A stretch of 64,000 nt of DNA from Sphingomonas sp. IC081 (GTDB taxonomy: Bacteria > Pseudomonadota > Alphaproteobacteria > Sphingomonadales > Sphingomonadaceae). The DNA lies in contig NZ_CP029765.1 of NCBI RefSeq assembly GCF_006874585.1, forward strand, positions 48,865 through 112,864, given 5' to 3'. Of the stretch, positions 8,882 to 16,901 are shown piece by piece. How positions within the stretch are numbered: the stretch's first letter is position 1; the number at the start of each line of letters is the position of its first letter. The notes under the pieces are model-generated. The model was not told where the DNA came from. It saw only the letters and a program-made list of their open reading frames with translations, and did not search any database. Both the position numbers and the translations under genes were made by a program.

Positions 8882-9545
8882 CCGCGACTACATGCGCGAG
8901 CGCTACCGCAAGCGCCGGGGTCTCGGGGGCACCCTTTGGAACGACCGCAAATCGCGCGTCGAGCAGGACGGAGCATGGTTTGCCGCGAAAAACCAAGGCT
9001 TTGATTATCAGAAGAACCGCTGGCGGCCGAAGCGGCGTAAATCTTCGGGCCAAATCGGATGGGCGATTGCAGGCGCGGTCGTACTGATCGCCATCGCCAT
9101 CCCGGCCTGGCGCGACATCAAGCTAACGGGGTGGCTACCTGACAACGATCCCGAGATGCCCTTCCCCACCTCCGGCAGCGTCACCGTCAACCGGACCGTA
9201 GATCCCAAATCAGCGATCTCACAGCTTCGCATTATCTCTGCACATGGCAACGCCATCGTCCAGCTCTACGACCCCCACACATCGGCGCATGTCATCTCGG
9301 TCTATGCACGGCGCAATGCAGAAGTTGCCGTACCCGTTCCGCCCGGAACCTACCGTGTCAGGATCGTCGAAGGCGACAAGTGGCATGGGACACAACGATA
9401 TTTCGGAATTTCGACAATCTCGCAGACTGTCAGCGCGCCCGTGCGCATAGACCCGCACTGGACGCGCGTAATCGACCTGCACCGCAGTCGCTGGGGCAAT
9501 CTTCGCACCAGTTCCGACTTCCGCTCACCCAACCCTCTCAACTGA
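8868..9545 (+). CDS. Membrane-anchored protein with extracytoplasmic beta-rich domain (225 aa)
   Basis: The ATG at 8868 follows AGAGGCGG. The first 60 residues are very basic and Tyr-rich. A single membrane helix (WAIAGAVVLIAIAIPAW, about 65-82) is followed by about 140 residues with alternating hydrophobic pattern (VISVYARRNAEVAVPVPPG, YRVRIVEGDKWHG), suggesting a beta-sandwich outside the membrane. It overlaps the preceding membrane-protein gene by 14 bases and precedes a CsgG-like gene by 16. Function unknown; envelope-associated from topology. Confidence 0.65.
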   Translation: MGINDRDYMRERYRKRRGLGGTLWNDRKSRVEQDGAWFAAKNQGFDYQKNRWRPKRRKSSGQIGWAIAGAVVLIAIAIPAWRDIKLTGWLPDNDPEMPFPTSGSVTVNRTVDPKSAISQLRIISAHGNAIVQLYDPHTSAHVISVYARRNAEVAVPVPPGTYRVRIVEGDKWHGTQRYFGISTISQTVSAPVRIDPHWTRVIDLHRSRWGNLRTSSDFRSPNPLN

Positions 9546-9561
9546 ACAGGACGACCGGCTT

Positions 9562-10449
9562 ATGCGACACATGCTCACCACTGCTGCCCACCTCAGCACC
9601 GGCCTTGCTTTCACACTCGCAGCGCTGGCCGCTACACCCGCCAATGCCCAGAAATTGGGTAAAGGTGGTATCGGCATCGATGAAACTTCAGAAGTTCCCC
9701 GCTGCGACGTCCCGCTCGGCACCATTGCGCTAGTCGAGGATCGCACCGCAGCGCCGAGCGAGGATGACATTCCTCCAGGGCTTCGCGCCATGATCCGTAT
9801 GGCTGAGGCACAGAATGGCGGTGGCTCGCAAAAGATCGACCCATTGCCGCTGCTGAAGCTGCTAACTGCACAATCAAATTGCTTCCAGGTGCTCGATCGT
9901 GGCGAAGGTTTTGATGCCCTTCAGCGCGAACGTGCGCTCGCTTCGGGAGGCACCATCGCGAATGGCAATACGCAAGCGACATTGCTGGCTGCCGAATACC
10001 TGCTCACCGCCCGCGTTCTCTATTCTGACGGCAATGCCGGCGGCAGCGGGGGCGGGTTAGGCACCATGTTTCCAGGCGGGATTGGCTTCAAGTCGAAGAA
10101 GCTGGAGAGCCAGACGATGCTAACACTCGTGGAGGTGAAAACCGGACTGCAGAAAGTTGTCGCCACCGGCTCTGCCCGCAAAAAGGACATATCGATCATC
10201 GGCGGCGCGCTGATGGGCTCAGGTATCGGTGCGCTTGGCGGCGGCTACACCAGCACCGATATAGGCAAAATCACGTCCTTCGCGTTGCTCGACGCCTTCC
10301 GCAAGCTCACCAGAGACGCGCAGGGGCGCATCGCGCCACCTGTTGCGATGTCAGCTGCCCCTGCCCGTGTTGCGCCTCCAGCGGCGTCCGTAGCGGCACC
10401 TGTAGCCTCCACCGGCGACGCACAGGCAGCTGGAACACACGCGCAGTAG
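9562..10449 (+). CDS. CsgG/HfaB-like secreted lipoprotein-family protein
   Basis: A 295-residue protein with a clean signal peptide ending PANAQ near residue 30, no lipobox Cys. The body resembles the CsgG family: a DRGEG..AL.RE segment after a Cys, AAEYLLTARVLYSD with a Gly-rich insertion, then TLVEVKTG and ATGSARKKD. A Gly-rich stretch and a final Ala/Pro-rich tail follow. CsgG proteins form outer-membrane secretion pores or act as periplasmic LpoB-like adaptors. Here it lies among conjugation-linked envelope genes, so a role in envelope remodelling or surface secretion during mating is possible but unproven. Confidence 0.65.
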   Translation: MRHMLTTAAHLSTGLAFTLAALAATPANAQKLGKGGIGIDETSEVPRCDVPLGTIALVEDRTAAPSEDDIPPGLRAMIRMAEAQNGGGSQKIDPLPLLKLLTAQSNCFQVLDRGEGFDALQRERALASGGTIANGNTQATLLAAEYLLTARVLYSDGNAGGSGGGLGTMFPGGIGFKSKKLESQTMLTLVEVKTGLQKVVATGSARKKDISIIGGALMGSGIGALGGGYTSTDIGKITSFALLDAFRKLTRDAQGRIAPPVAMSAAPARVAPPAASVAAPVASTGDAQAAGTHAQ

Positions 10450-10530
10450 AAGGGGAGAGGGAATGGAAGGGGGAACACGACGGAGAGTGAGCCCCCCTGC
10501 CCTTCCTCCCCCAGCTTGGAGCCATGGATC

Positions 10531-10800
10531 ATGAGCGCGCAGACGGATCTGTTCGGCGAGGAGCCGCTAAACGCCACGATCGAGGACGCCGCCATCACGC
10601 CCCAAGAACCGCTGGCAATGCCCTGTGGGTTCCTTGATCGCTCCAACACCCGCTGCAAACGGCTCGCTTCGCGGCCCGTGATGATGAACGGGAAGCAGTT
10701 GCACAGCCACGGCCGACCCATGCTCCACTGTGAGATGGCCTGCTTCAGCGCCTCCCATGGCATGCCTAGCGATCCAATGGAGAACCGAGGCAATGATTGA
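10531..10800 (+). CDS. Small Cys/His-containing hypothetical protein (89 aa)
   Basis: The ATG at 10531 follows GGAG at 10517-10520 by ten bases. The middle carries CGFLDRSNTRCKR, then HSHG and HCEMAC, which could form a zinc site. No membrane segment or signal peptide. Its stop (10798-10800) overlaps the next gene's ATG at 10793. A conserved Met-Pro-rich ending is present. Function unknown. Confidence 0.55.
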   Translation: MSAQTDLFGEEPLNATIEDAAITPQEPLAMPCGFLDRSNTRCKRLASRPVMMNGKQLHSHGRPMLHCEMACFSASHGMPSDPMENRGND

Positions 10801-10993
10801 AACGATAGGACTGACCGGAACCATAGAGACATCGCAGCGCGGCCCGATGCTGAAGGACACGGATGGGATGTGGTGGCGGCTGATCGGCGAAATCGACACG
10901 ACTGCCAAAAATGATAAACTTGTGCGCATCGTCGGCCGCAAGCGCGGCGCTGCCGTAATCGAGATCGATTACCTCGGCCCCGTGACAAACTGA
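10793..10993 (+). CDS. DUF5818-like small beta protein (66 aa)
   Basis: The sequence alternates short beta-like stretches (IGLTGTIET, WWRLIGEI, KLVRIVGRKRG, VIEIDYLGPV), recalling the OB-like DUF5818 family frequent in sphingomonads. It starts inside the end of the preceding gene, and its stop shares one base with the next start (TGATG), so the three are almost certainly co-translated. Family assignment is from memory of the pattern, so moderate. Confidence 0.55.
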   Translation: MIETIGLTGTIETSQRGPMLKDTDGMWWRLIGEIDTTAKNDKLVRIVGRKRGAAVIEIDYLGPVTN

Positions 10994-11436
10994 TGCACGG
11001 TCCCCGACACCTTCCCAAATGTCCATACTGCGGCCATCCAGTGCATGAGTGGCGGCGTGGTTCTCCTATTGAGGGATGCCGTCAGTGCCGCCGTCCCATG
11101 GTCTTGCTGCGCTATCCCCTGCCCTGGAGAAGCCCCTTGCGCCTTATCGGCCTGCTCGACCTAGCCTCGAAACTTCAGGCCTACGCCACGATCACAGTCG
11201 GCTCTCTGTTTGTCATCGGCGCACTGTCCCTTCTCGGCCTGGTCAAAGCCATCGCCATCCTGCTTTACGTCATTGGCTCGATCCTGATCGTCGACGGCAC
11301 CCTCGGAATCGTCTCGGGCATCGACCGGACATGGAGCCAGGTACGCTATGCAGGGCCGGCCAAGGCCATGGCCTCTGGTAAGATCATAGCGGGATCGCTT
11401 GCCTTCATGCTTACCATTGTTGGCCTGCTCATATGA
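10993..11436 (+). CDS. Zinc-ribbon membrane protein (147 aa)
   Basis: The N-terminus has CPYCGHPVHEW and CRQCRRPM, two CxxC knuckles about 20 residues apart, typical of a small zinc ribbon. Three hydrophobic segments follow (about residues 58-78, 80-100 and 125-146), making it an integral membrane protein with the ribbon probably in the cytosol. The start overlaps the previous stop by one base and the end overlaps the next start by four (ATGA). Function unknown. Confidence 0.6.
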   Translation: MHGPRHLPKCPYCGHPVHEWRRGSPIEGCRQCRRPMVLLRYPLPWRSPLRLIGLLDLASKLQAYATITVGSLFVIGALSLLGLVKAIAILLYVIGSILIVDGTLGIVSGIDRTWSQVRYAGPAKAMASGKIIAGSLAFMLTIVGLLI

Positions 11437-12149
11437 CCCGCTCAGCCGATCTTCTCGACAGCGATCTTGTCACAGGGATAGCAGAGGCTCTTTTTGAGGC
11501 TGGCCCCTCCCCTCACGATGACCTCGAGCGACGTCAGCTTGTGACCACATTATTACGAACCCTATCCCCGCGTCTGGAGCGGTTGATCCGCCTCAGCTAC
11601 GGTATCGGCGTCCCGCAAACCGGAGCGGCGGAAATCGCTGACGACTTCGGAATCACTAGAACCCGCATCGATATGATGCACCGTGAAGCTTTGCGGCGCA
11701 TGCGGAGAGCGGCAAAGTATATCGCTGCGGCTGAGCCGGAACTTATAGCCGACCCTGCCTATCCGCTGCCGCGGGGCTGGAGCATGCCCGACCTCGAAAT
11801 TCGTAATAGCCGGTTCGCAGACCGTTTGAATTACGCTCGGGGATTGCCGGTGGCTGTGGTGAAGAAGAGCAAGGATACGAAACCTCGAAAACCCAAGCCT
11901 CCAAACTTCGCGGCGCCGATGGGGACATGGACGCAGCCTCCGATCCGCCCCACACAAGAACCCGGCGCTGTGCATCGTGCAGGCTGTGTCGATGGTCTTA
12001 TAGGCACCGGGCGGGTCTTCGTGCTCCCTGTCGGTGCCGGGGCCATTATCGCTGGGGCCGGGTATGGTGGATTCGTAGGGCTGCTCGCTGGCGTCATCGC
12101 CATGCCCGCCATGGCGTTTGCCTATGAATGGTGGGCGGAAAGGCGATAA
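11433..12149 (+). CDS. Sigma-70 region-4-like HTH fused to a C-terminal membrane segment (238 aa)
   Basis: Residues about 30-95 read like sigma region 4: LERLIRLSYGIG, then AAEIADDFGITRTRIDMMHREALRRMRRA, with a helix-turn-helix. No region 2 is present, so it is not a complete sigma factor. After a basic Pro-rich linker, residues about 190-230 form two hydrophobic Gly/Ala-rich helices (VFVLPVGAGAIIAGAGYGGF and VGLLAGVIAMPAMAFAYEWW). The result would be a membrane-tethered DNA-binding protein, last in the coupled gene train. It may link envelope state during mating to transcription; this is inference. Confidence 0.6.
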   Translation: MTRSADLLDSDLVTGIAEALFEAGPSPHDDLERRQLVTTLLRTLSPRLERLIRLSYGIGVPQTGAAEIADDFGITRTRIDMMHREALRRMRRAAKYIAAAEPELIADPAYPLPRGWSMPDLEIRNSRFADRLNYARGLPVAVVKKSKDTKPRKPKPPNFAAPMGTWTQPPIRPTQEPGAVHRAGCVDGLIGTGRVFVLPVGAGAIIAGAGYGGFVGLLAGVIAMPAMAFAYEWWAERR

Positions 12150-12244
12150 GCAATATAAGCTCGAACGTGGCGGAAGCAGTTGCAGCCGAACTTTGCCCTT
12201 CCTAGCTCATGATATGATCGTGCCGATCGGCCGAGAGTTTGCAA

Positions 12245-12619
12245 TCAGCGAATTGGCTCACCTCGTGTGATTTTTTCCGTCAGCGCTTGCAAGGCCATTT
12301 CAATCACCTCAGCGATTGCTGCACATTCCAGTTGGTCTGCGAGATCATAAATCTGATTGTTTGTATCGCGACGCAATTTAACGGTGAACGGCACATCCCG
12401 CCCCGTCGTCCTCTTTCGGCCGCGACGCTTTACCTCACTCCCCTCGCCCTGCTCTGCGCTTACGGGCTGAGATACGGGCTTAGTCTTGGCGACCGCATGG
12501 CGGCCGGTGAATCCCGCGTTATCGGAGGCTTCCTTTATCTGGGCCCTTGAGTCCGCGTCGATCTTGACCGGCTGAGGCTTGAACTCATCAAGGTCCAGGC
12601 TGATCTTTCCCGAAGTCAT
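12245..12619 (-). CDS. Partition-partner ribbon-helix-helix protein (124 aa)
   Basis: Second gene of a two-gene partition operon; its ATG overlaps the parA stop (ATGA at 12616-12619). The N-terminal 75 residues are charged and flexible. The C-terminal 45 residues (VPFTVKLRRDTNNQIYDLAD, then AIAEVIEMALQAL) fit a strand-helix-helix dimerisation/DNA-binding fold like ParG or omega, the usual partners of small ParA proteins in type Ib systems. It would bind the plasmid centromere and stimulate ParA. No ParB-type protein is present. Confidence 0.7.
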   Translation of the reverse strand: MTSGKISLDLDEFKPQPVKIDADSRAQIKEASDNAGFTGRHAVAKTKPVSQPVSAEQGEGSEVKRRGRKRTTGRDVPFTVKLRRDTNNQIYDLADQLECAAIAEVIEMALQALTEKITRGEPIR

Positions 12620-13287
12620 TTGCGCGCTTCCCTCAATACCTCGATAATTTCTTTCACGAACGCGGACGCATTGACACGAGCTTTATCGAGTCCCGGAACT
12701 TGTTCGTCTGTAAGGTCAGCAAGCGTCGCGCCGAAATTGACAACGCCTTTAAATGCCTCCCGCTCGACGACGCGGGTGTTTAGGAATGATATTCCCGCCT
12801 CTTCGAACTGCGTGCCCATATCTCGACCACTGCGTGTCTGATATGCTGCTGGTGCCCTACTCCATAGCACTCTAGCCGGAATGTTCTTGTTGGTGGTTTT
12901 CGACTGCCTCAGAATGAACTTCAGCGTTTTGGCCGCTTCGTTTGCATCTAATTTGGACGCCTGTAGCGGGATTAAAATAAGGTCGCTGCTACTGATTGCG
13001 TAGCCGCTTGAAAGGTTCGCAGAACCTTCAAGGTCGACAATGACGAAACTAACCTTGGCAGACTGCTCCTCGATTGTTTCGATGATATTTTCCTCGGTCA
13101 CGCTTCCCACAACCGAAAGATTTGATGGGAGGTTTGCTTCCTCGGCCCACCTGACCAACGGTTGGTTCGGATCGGCATCGATCAGGCACACATCTGCGCC
13201 TTGCTCAGCTAATCCCGTACCCAAGAGAAGCGTAGCAGTGGTTTTTCCCGCTCCACCTTTCGTGGTCATAATGGAGATGACGGGCAT
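12616..13287 (-). CDS. parA: ParA-type partition ATPase
   Basis: A 223-residue deviant-Walker ATPase. KGGAGKTT at residues 10-17 carries both signature lysines, FVIVDLEGSANL is the Walker A' acidic motif, and ILIPLQASKLD follows. Its size and lack of an N-terminal HTH place it with type Ib ParA/VirC1-like proteins, which move plasmid copies over the nucleoid. It is co-transcribed with the downstream ribbon-helix-helix protein. Palindromes at 13424-13450 upstream are plausible centromere or operator sites. Confidence 0.88.
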   Translation of the reverse strand: MPVISIMTTKGGAGKTTATLLLGTGLAEQGADVCLIDADPNQPLVRWAEEANLPSNLSVVGSVTEENIIETIEEQSAKVSFVIVDLEGSANLSSGYAISSSDLILIPLQASKLDANEAAKTLKFILRQSKTTNKNIPARVLWSRAPAAYQTRSGRDMGTQFEEAGISFLNTRVVEREAFKGVVNFGATLADLTDEQVPGLDKARVNASAFVKEIIEVLREARK

Positions 13288-13734
13288 ATATAGACCTTAC
13301 GTTTTGATGACCGGTCGACGCGCATTGAATGCATAAGCCGATTGGTGGTAACGCCTAGCGCATGCCGATTGCCTTTGTCAATCCATAGCACCCGAAAGCA
13401 AGATAACGGGTTTAGGTTTAGCAAAGGTATACCTTAAATAAACGTATACGATACTGCGATAAATTGATTGGCAAAAGACGGCGAGATGAAGGGCGTTCGA
13501 ATGCAAAACATTAAGACGGAGTCACATGACGTGGGAAGGGGGGCGTGCAAAGCGCAACCTCCATTGAAAAAAGGCCTGCCATCGTAATGCCCAAGCTGAC
13601 GCTGCCCGTTTAACCCGCAGGCCCAATGCGTTCCGTTAGCAGTTGATTATGCGGCCGGGGCCGTGGGAGCTAACTTTGAGCGCAAATACGCGGCCCAAGC
13701 TCGCTTGACCGCGCTCCGATCACGCGACCAGGGC
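13288..13734. other. Intergenic upstream of parA: probable promoter and centromere
   Basis: About 450 bases without a supported gene. It includes the palindrome pair described separately and an AT-rich patch at 13410-13475, consistent with the parA promoter. The right half (13500-13734) shows nothing recognisable. Confidence 0.4.
13424..13450. promoter_or_regulatory. Twin palindromes upstream of parA
   Basis: AAGGTATACCTT at 13424-13435 is a perfect 12-bp palindrome and CGTATACG at 13443-13450 a perfect 8-bp one. Their GTATAC cores start 17 bases apart. They lie about 140 bases upstream of parA in an AT-rich stretch, a fitting position for an operator or parS-like centromere bound by the partition ribbon-helix-helix protein. 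Confidence 0.5.
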
Positions 13735-14256
13735 TTAACTTTCATGCGCCGCTACTATGCGAAGGCCCTCATAGCGCCCGGTGGGCGCGATCATTCCGGC
13801 CTCCTCGAGAATGGCTGCGGCCTGTGAGGCGGTGCGCTTGGTCACGTCCAGCGCACGGGCGATCTCGGCGCGGGTGAGGGGGCCGACCCCCGCAAGCAGC
13901 AGCCACGCGTCGTGGGCGCGGGAGGAGCGCTTGATCTTCGCGAGCCGCGCCTTGGCAAGATCAATGGCGGCGCGGGCGCCGATGATGTCAGTGCGCACCG
14001 CGGTGGCTGCGCTGAGCAAGGCCCCAGCGAGGATCGCCGGGACCGATCTCTCGCGCATTGACTGGAATGCTTCTCGCGGGAGCAAGCCGGCAAGCGCGAG
14101 CGGCGCTGCACCTAGTGCAAACAGCTGCGGGCGCATCGCTACAGCCAGTGAGGCGGCCCAGGCGCCGCCGCGTGTGGGCGGGCGGTTGAAAGCGCGGCCC
14201 GCAGCCAGGTAGGTTTCCGAACCGCCCTCGACGAAGCTGTTCTCTGCCTCGCTCAG
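13735..14256 (-). pseudogene. 3' part of a HTH-protein gene split by the transposon
   Basis: Encodes the C-terminal half of a protein that aligns by eye with the intact product at 17895-18878 (GAWAASLAVAMRPQLFALG matches PCWAINLAATARGDAFGLS). It ends with a helix-turn-helix (LTRAEIARALDVTKRTASQA). Upstream reading runs into the transposon end at 14257. The missing 5' part lies at 22104-22522. Removing the transposon and one CTCAG copy gives 936 bases, a 311-codon frame with no stop. That is close to the 327 residues of the intact homologue. Confidence 0.85.
14252..14256. repeat. Target-site duplication, left copy (CTCAG)
   Basis: CTCAG abuts the transposon's TGTGACG end here and recurs directly after the other end (22104-22108). 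Five-base duplications are the rule for Tn7/Tn5053/Mu-type transposition. Confidence 0.88.
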
Positions 14257-14344
14257 TGTGACGCGAAAAAATTTACGACATTCAAAGTATATTGTTGTGA
14301 CTACGTGATAAAATGGCCTTCCGAGGGCGGAAATGCTTGTCACA
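14257..14344. repeat. Left transposon end with repeated transposase-binding-like motifs
   Basis: TGT(G/C)AC motifs start at 14257, 14296 and 14338, each followed by an A-rich run and the latter two by AAATGG. Multiple subterminal repeats at 40-base spacing are typical of ends bound by TnsB/TniA transposases. Confidence 0.65.
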
Positions 14345-14418
14345 TGAAAAATGGCGCTATCTGCCGCGGTCAAAGTAGGCGACAGTAAGGGTGGCCAGAA
14401 AACGCCGGGATTCTCCCG

Positions 14419-16086
14419 ATGATCGAACGCAAGCCGCCAAGAACAGCCAAGCTATCGGAAACCGCGCTGAAGCGGGGTGTGGACCTCTATCAAATCTTCC
14501 GAAAATCCGTGCCGCTGGATGAACCGCTGACCGCCGCGGCCGTGTCTGCGATCTCCAGCGAAACCGGCCTGGGTGCACGCCGGATCCGCGAGTTGGCACG
14601 GCGTTATCGCCATAAGCCGATTGCCGAGAGCTTGGCCTCATGGCCGCGAGGCCCAAAGCCGGGAAGTCGTCATGTGTCAGCGGAGATCCTCGAGGCGATC
14701 GACGGCCTGTTTGAGGAACTTGTCCTGACAAAGGTGCCGCTCAGCGTTCGGGAGGCGGCTCAGCAGGTTCGCTATTTGCTGATTGCGGACGATGGCGACT
14801 ATGGCTTCGATCCGGGGATCGTGCCGAGCTTTCGGACGATCGAGCGGATGATCAACGAAATCAGCGAGCCGCAGAAGGCGCGCTTCATGGGTTCAAAGCG
14901 ACGGACAGCTCACGAGGCGCATCCGGGCGAATATCAGAGCGATGGCTTGCTCGATGTCGTGCAAATGGATCACACGCCGGCCGACGTCATGCTCGTCGAC
15001 AGCGTGCACCGTGTCGCTCTGGGCCGACCGTGGGTGACTTTGCTCATCGACGTTTGGAGCCGCTGCATTCTGGGCTTCTACGTGAGTTTTGGGGCACCCT
15101 CGATTTTTCGCTGCGGTCGGGCCATCGCCAATGCCTTGCTACCGAAGCAACCGCTTCTCGACAGCCTGGGTCTCGACATCGACTATCCGATGCATGGCTT
15201 TTTCAAGAAGTTACATGCCGATCACGCCGGCGCCCATCGCGCGGAAGCATTTCGAAGCGCGTGCCAGACTTATGGAATTGATCCCGACGTGCGGCCGCGT
15301 GGCCCCGCACACTTTGGCACGCACATCGAACGATTGATCGGCACCATGGTCCGGAAAATGCGGCTGTTGCCGGGGGCGACTGGAGGCAATGTCACGGCGC
15401 GAGACGGGTACGATTCGGAAGCGGAAGCCGCGATGACGCTTGATGAGTTTGATCGGTGGCTCCTTCGGGAGATTTGCCGCTATCACCACACGCCGCATGA
15501 CGGCCTGGGCCAAATTGCACCTGCGCAAATGTGGGCCATGGGCGCCCAGAGCCACGGACCGCTGATGCCCCCCGGCGTCGATGTCGAGCAGCTGACGCGT
15601 CGATTTTTGCCGTGGGTGGAGCGGACGGTGCAATCAGGCGGCGTGAAGATCGATCACATCCGGTATTGGCATGAAAGCTTTGCACGGCGCCTGGGTCTCA
15701 AGATCATGATCCATTATGACGAGAGGACCATTCAGGCGGTCTACCCCGAGATCGATGGCGTGCTCCTCTCGGCAGGGGTGGTGGGATCCTACCCCAACGT
15801 GACAAAGCCCGAGTGGGATGTCGTTGTCGCTGCCCGGCGCCAGGCAGGAACGGCGTATCAACTTGCTGGCGGGCAAGCAGAAATTGCCCGATTAGTGCAT
15901 GCCAATCGGCAGGAAGTCCTCAATGCCAAGGGCCGGACACGGCGATTGCGAGAGGAACGCAAGCGGCAAGAACGCGAAGGCATTTCGCACGCCAGACCGC
16001 CGGCAGAACCCGAGGTTTCACCAGAATCCAGCTGGGTGTCGGTGGCTGACCTCCATGATGAAGGGTGGCTCCAATGGAGGGAATAG
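14419..16086 (+). CDS. tniA: TniA/TnsB-type DDE transposase
   Basis: A 555-residue Mu/TnsB-superfamily transposase that cuts and joins the element ends. The N-terminal third contains helix-turn-helix segments that would bind end repeats. The catalytic triad is visible: D184 in VVQMDHT, D268 in LHADHA, E304 in GTHIERLIG, with 35 residues between the last two. The C-terminal 150 residues are the usual beta-barrel and charged tail that contacts the ATPase. It begins 162 bases inside the left end and overlaps tniB by 13 bases. Confidence 0.93.
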   Translation: MIERKPPRTAKLSETALKRGVDLYQIFRKSVPLDEPLTAAAVSAISSETGLGARRIRELARRYRHKPIAESLASWPRGPKPGSRHVSAEILEAIDGLFEELVLTKVPLSVREAAQQVRYLLIADDGDYGFDPGIVPSFRTIERMINEISEPQKARFMGSKRRTAHEAHPGEYQSDGLLDVVQMDHTPADVMLVDSVHRVALGRPWVTLLIDVWSRCILGFYVSFGAPSIFRCGRAIANALLPKQPLLDSLGLDIDYPMHGFFKKLHADHAGAHRAEAFRSACQTYGIDPDVRPRGPAHFGTHIERLIGTMVRKMRLLPGATGGNVTARDGYDSEAEAAMTLDEFDRWLLREICRYHHTPHDGLGQIAPAQMWAMGAQSHGPLMPPGVDVEQLTRRFLPWVERTVQSGGVKIDHIRYWHESFARRLGLKIMIHYDERTIQAVYPEIDGVLLSAGVVGSYPNVTKPEWDVVVAARRQAGTAYQLAGGQAEIARLVHANRQEVLNAKGRTRRLREERKRQEREGISHARPPAEPEVSPESSWVSVADLHDEGWLQWRE

Positions 16087-16901
16087 ATCCTGCGCAGCCG
16101 AAATTGCCGTTCTGGATTGACTTCAAAGAGGCGCGTCAGGCTGTCAATACGCTGGTTGGGGTCGCGCATGATGAACCGGATGAGCGGCCGCCTGTCATCA
16201 TCCTCGTTGGCCAATCAGGTATGGGGAAAACCTCGATTTTGCGGGAGGCGAAACGGCGCATTGACCTAAATTTTCCCCAACCTCCTGGCTGGAACGATGC
16301 AAGGTATACGCCGATGCTGCGGACAGTGATCCCCGCAAGCCCAACCTCGCTGAAGATCAATTTGACGCTGCTCTGGAAGCAGGGCTGGCCGATCACCACC
16401 AGCATCCATCGCATCGCCGATCTGAAAGTTGTCGAATTGCTCGGTCGGCAGCGCACCAGGTTGGTGGCGGTCGACAACGTTCACGCGATCCTCACTGCTG
16501 GCGGCAAGGCGCGACGCGATACGCTTGATGCCTTTCGGTTCCTGATGAGCGAGGGTAATGTGCCGATGGTGGTTGCAGGCCTTGATGTCGCGGCGGATAT
16601 TTTTGCCGAGGATGTTGAACTTGCCTATCGTTCCATCATCCTGAAACTGAAGCTCTGGCCACCGGGAGAGCCATCGCAGCAGCTGATTCAGGCCCTCGCT
16701 CGCGGTATGCATATGATTGAACCGGATCGATTTTTTGAGCCTGACACGGCCGAGTTTATCTGGCGGCACAGTCGTGGTGTAACCGGGAATTTCAAACGCC
16801 TCCTGCACTGGGGTGGCAAGATTGCGAAAGAGGATGGTCGCCAGCGGGTCGAGTTTGATGATTTACGTGCCGCGGCGGCGATGCTCCCGGCTCTGGCTTG
16901 A
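16074..16901 (+). CDS. tniB: TniB/TnsC-type AAA+ transposition ATPase
   Basis: A 275-residue ATPase that selects target DNA and activates TniA. Walker A GQSGMGKTS is near residues 46-54 and Walker B LVAVDNVH near 130. FLMSEGNVPMVVAGLD and the C-terminal RGVTGNFKRLL follow the family pattern. The ATG at 16074 lies within the end of tniA and is preferred over a GTG at 16065. Its stop overlaps the tniQ start by one base (TGATG), so the three proteins are translationally coupled. Confidence 0.9.
   Translation: MEGIDPAQPKLPFWIDFKEARQAVNTLVGVAHDEPDERPPVIILVGQSGMGKTSILREAKRRIDLNFPQPPGWNDARYTPMLRTVIPASPTSLKINLTLLWKQGWPITTSIHRIADLKVVELLGRQRTRLVAVDNVHAILTAGGKARRDTLDAFRFLMSEGNVPMVVAGLDVAADIFAEDVELAYRSIILKLKLWPPGEPSQQLIQALARGMHMIEPDRFFEPDTAEFIWRHSRGVTGNFKRLLHWGGKIAKEDGRQRVEFDDLRAAAAMLPALA

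Noticed and set aside
13737..14373. Treating the split HTH gene's 3' half as an intact 212-aa gene
   Set aside because: Its first 40 or so codons are transposon end sequence, and the true 5' half is found at 22104-22522.
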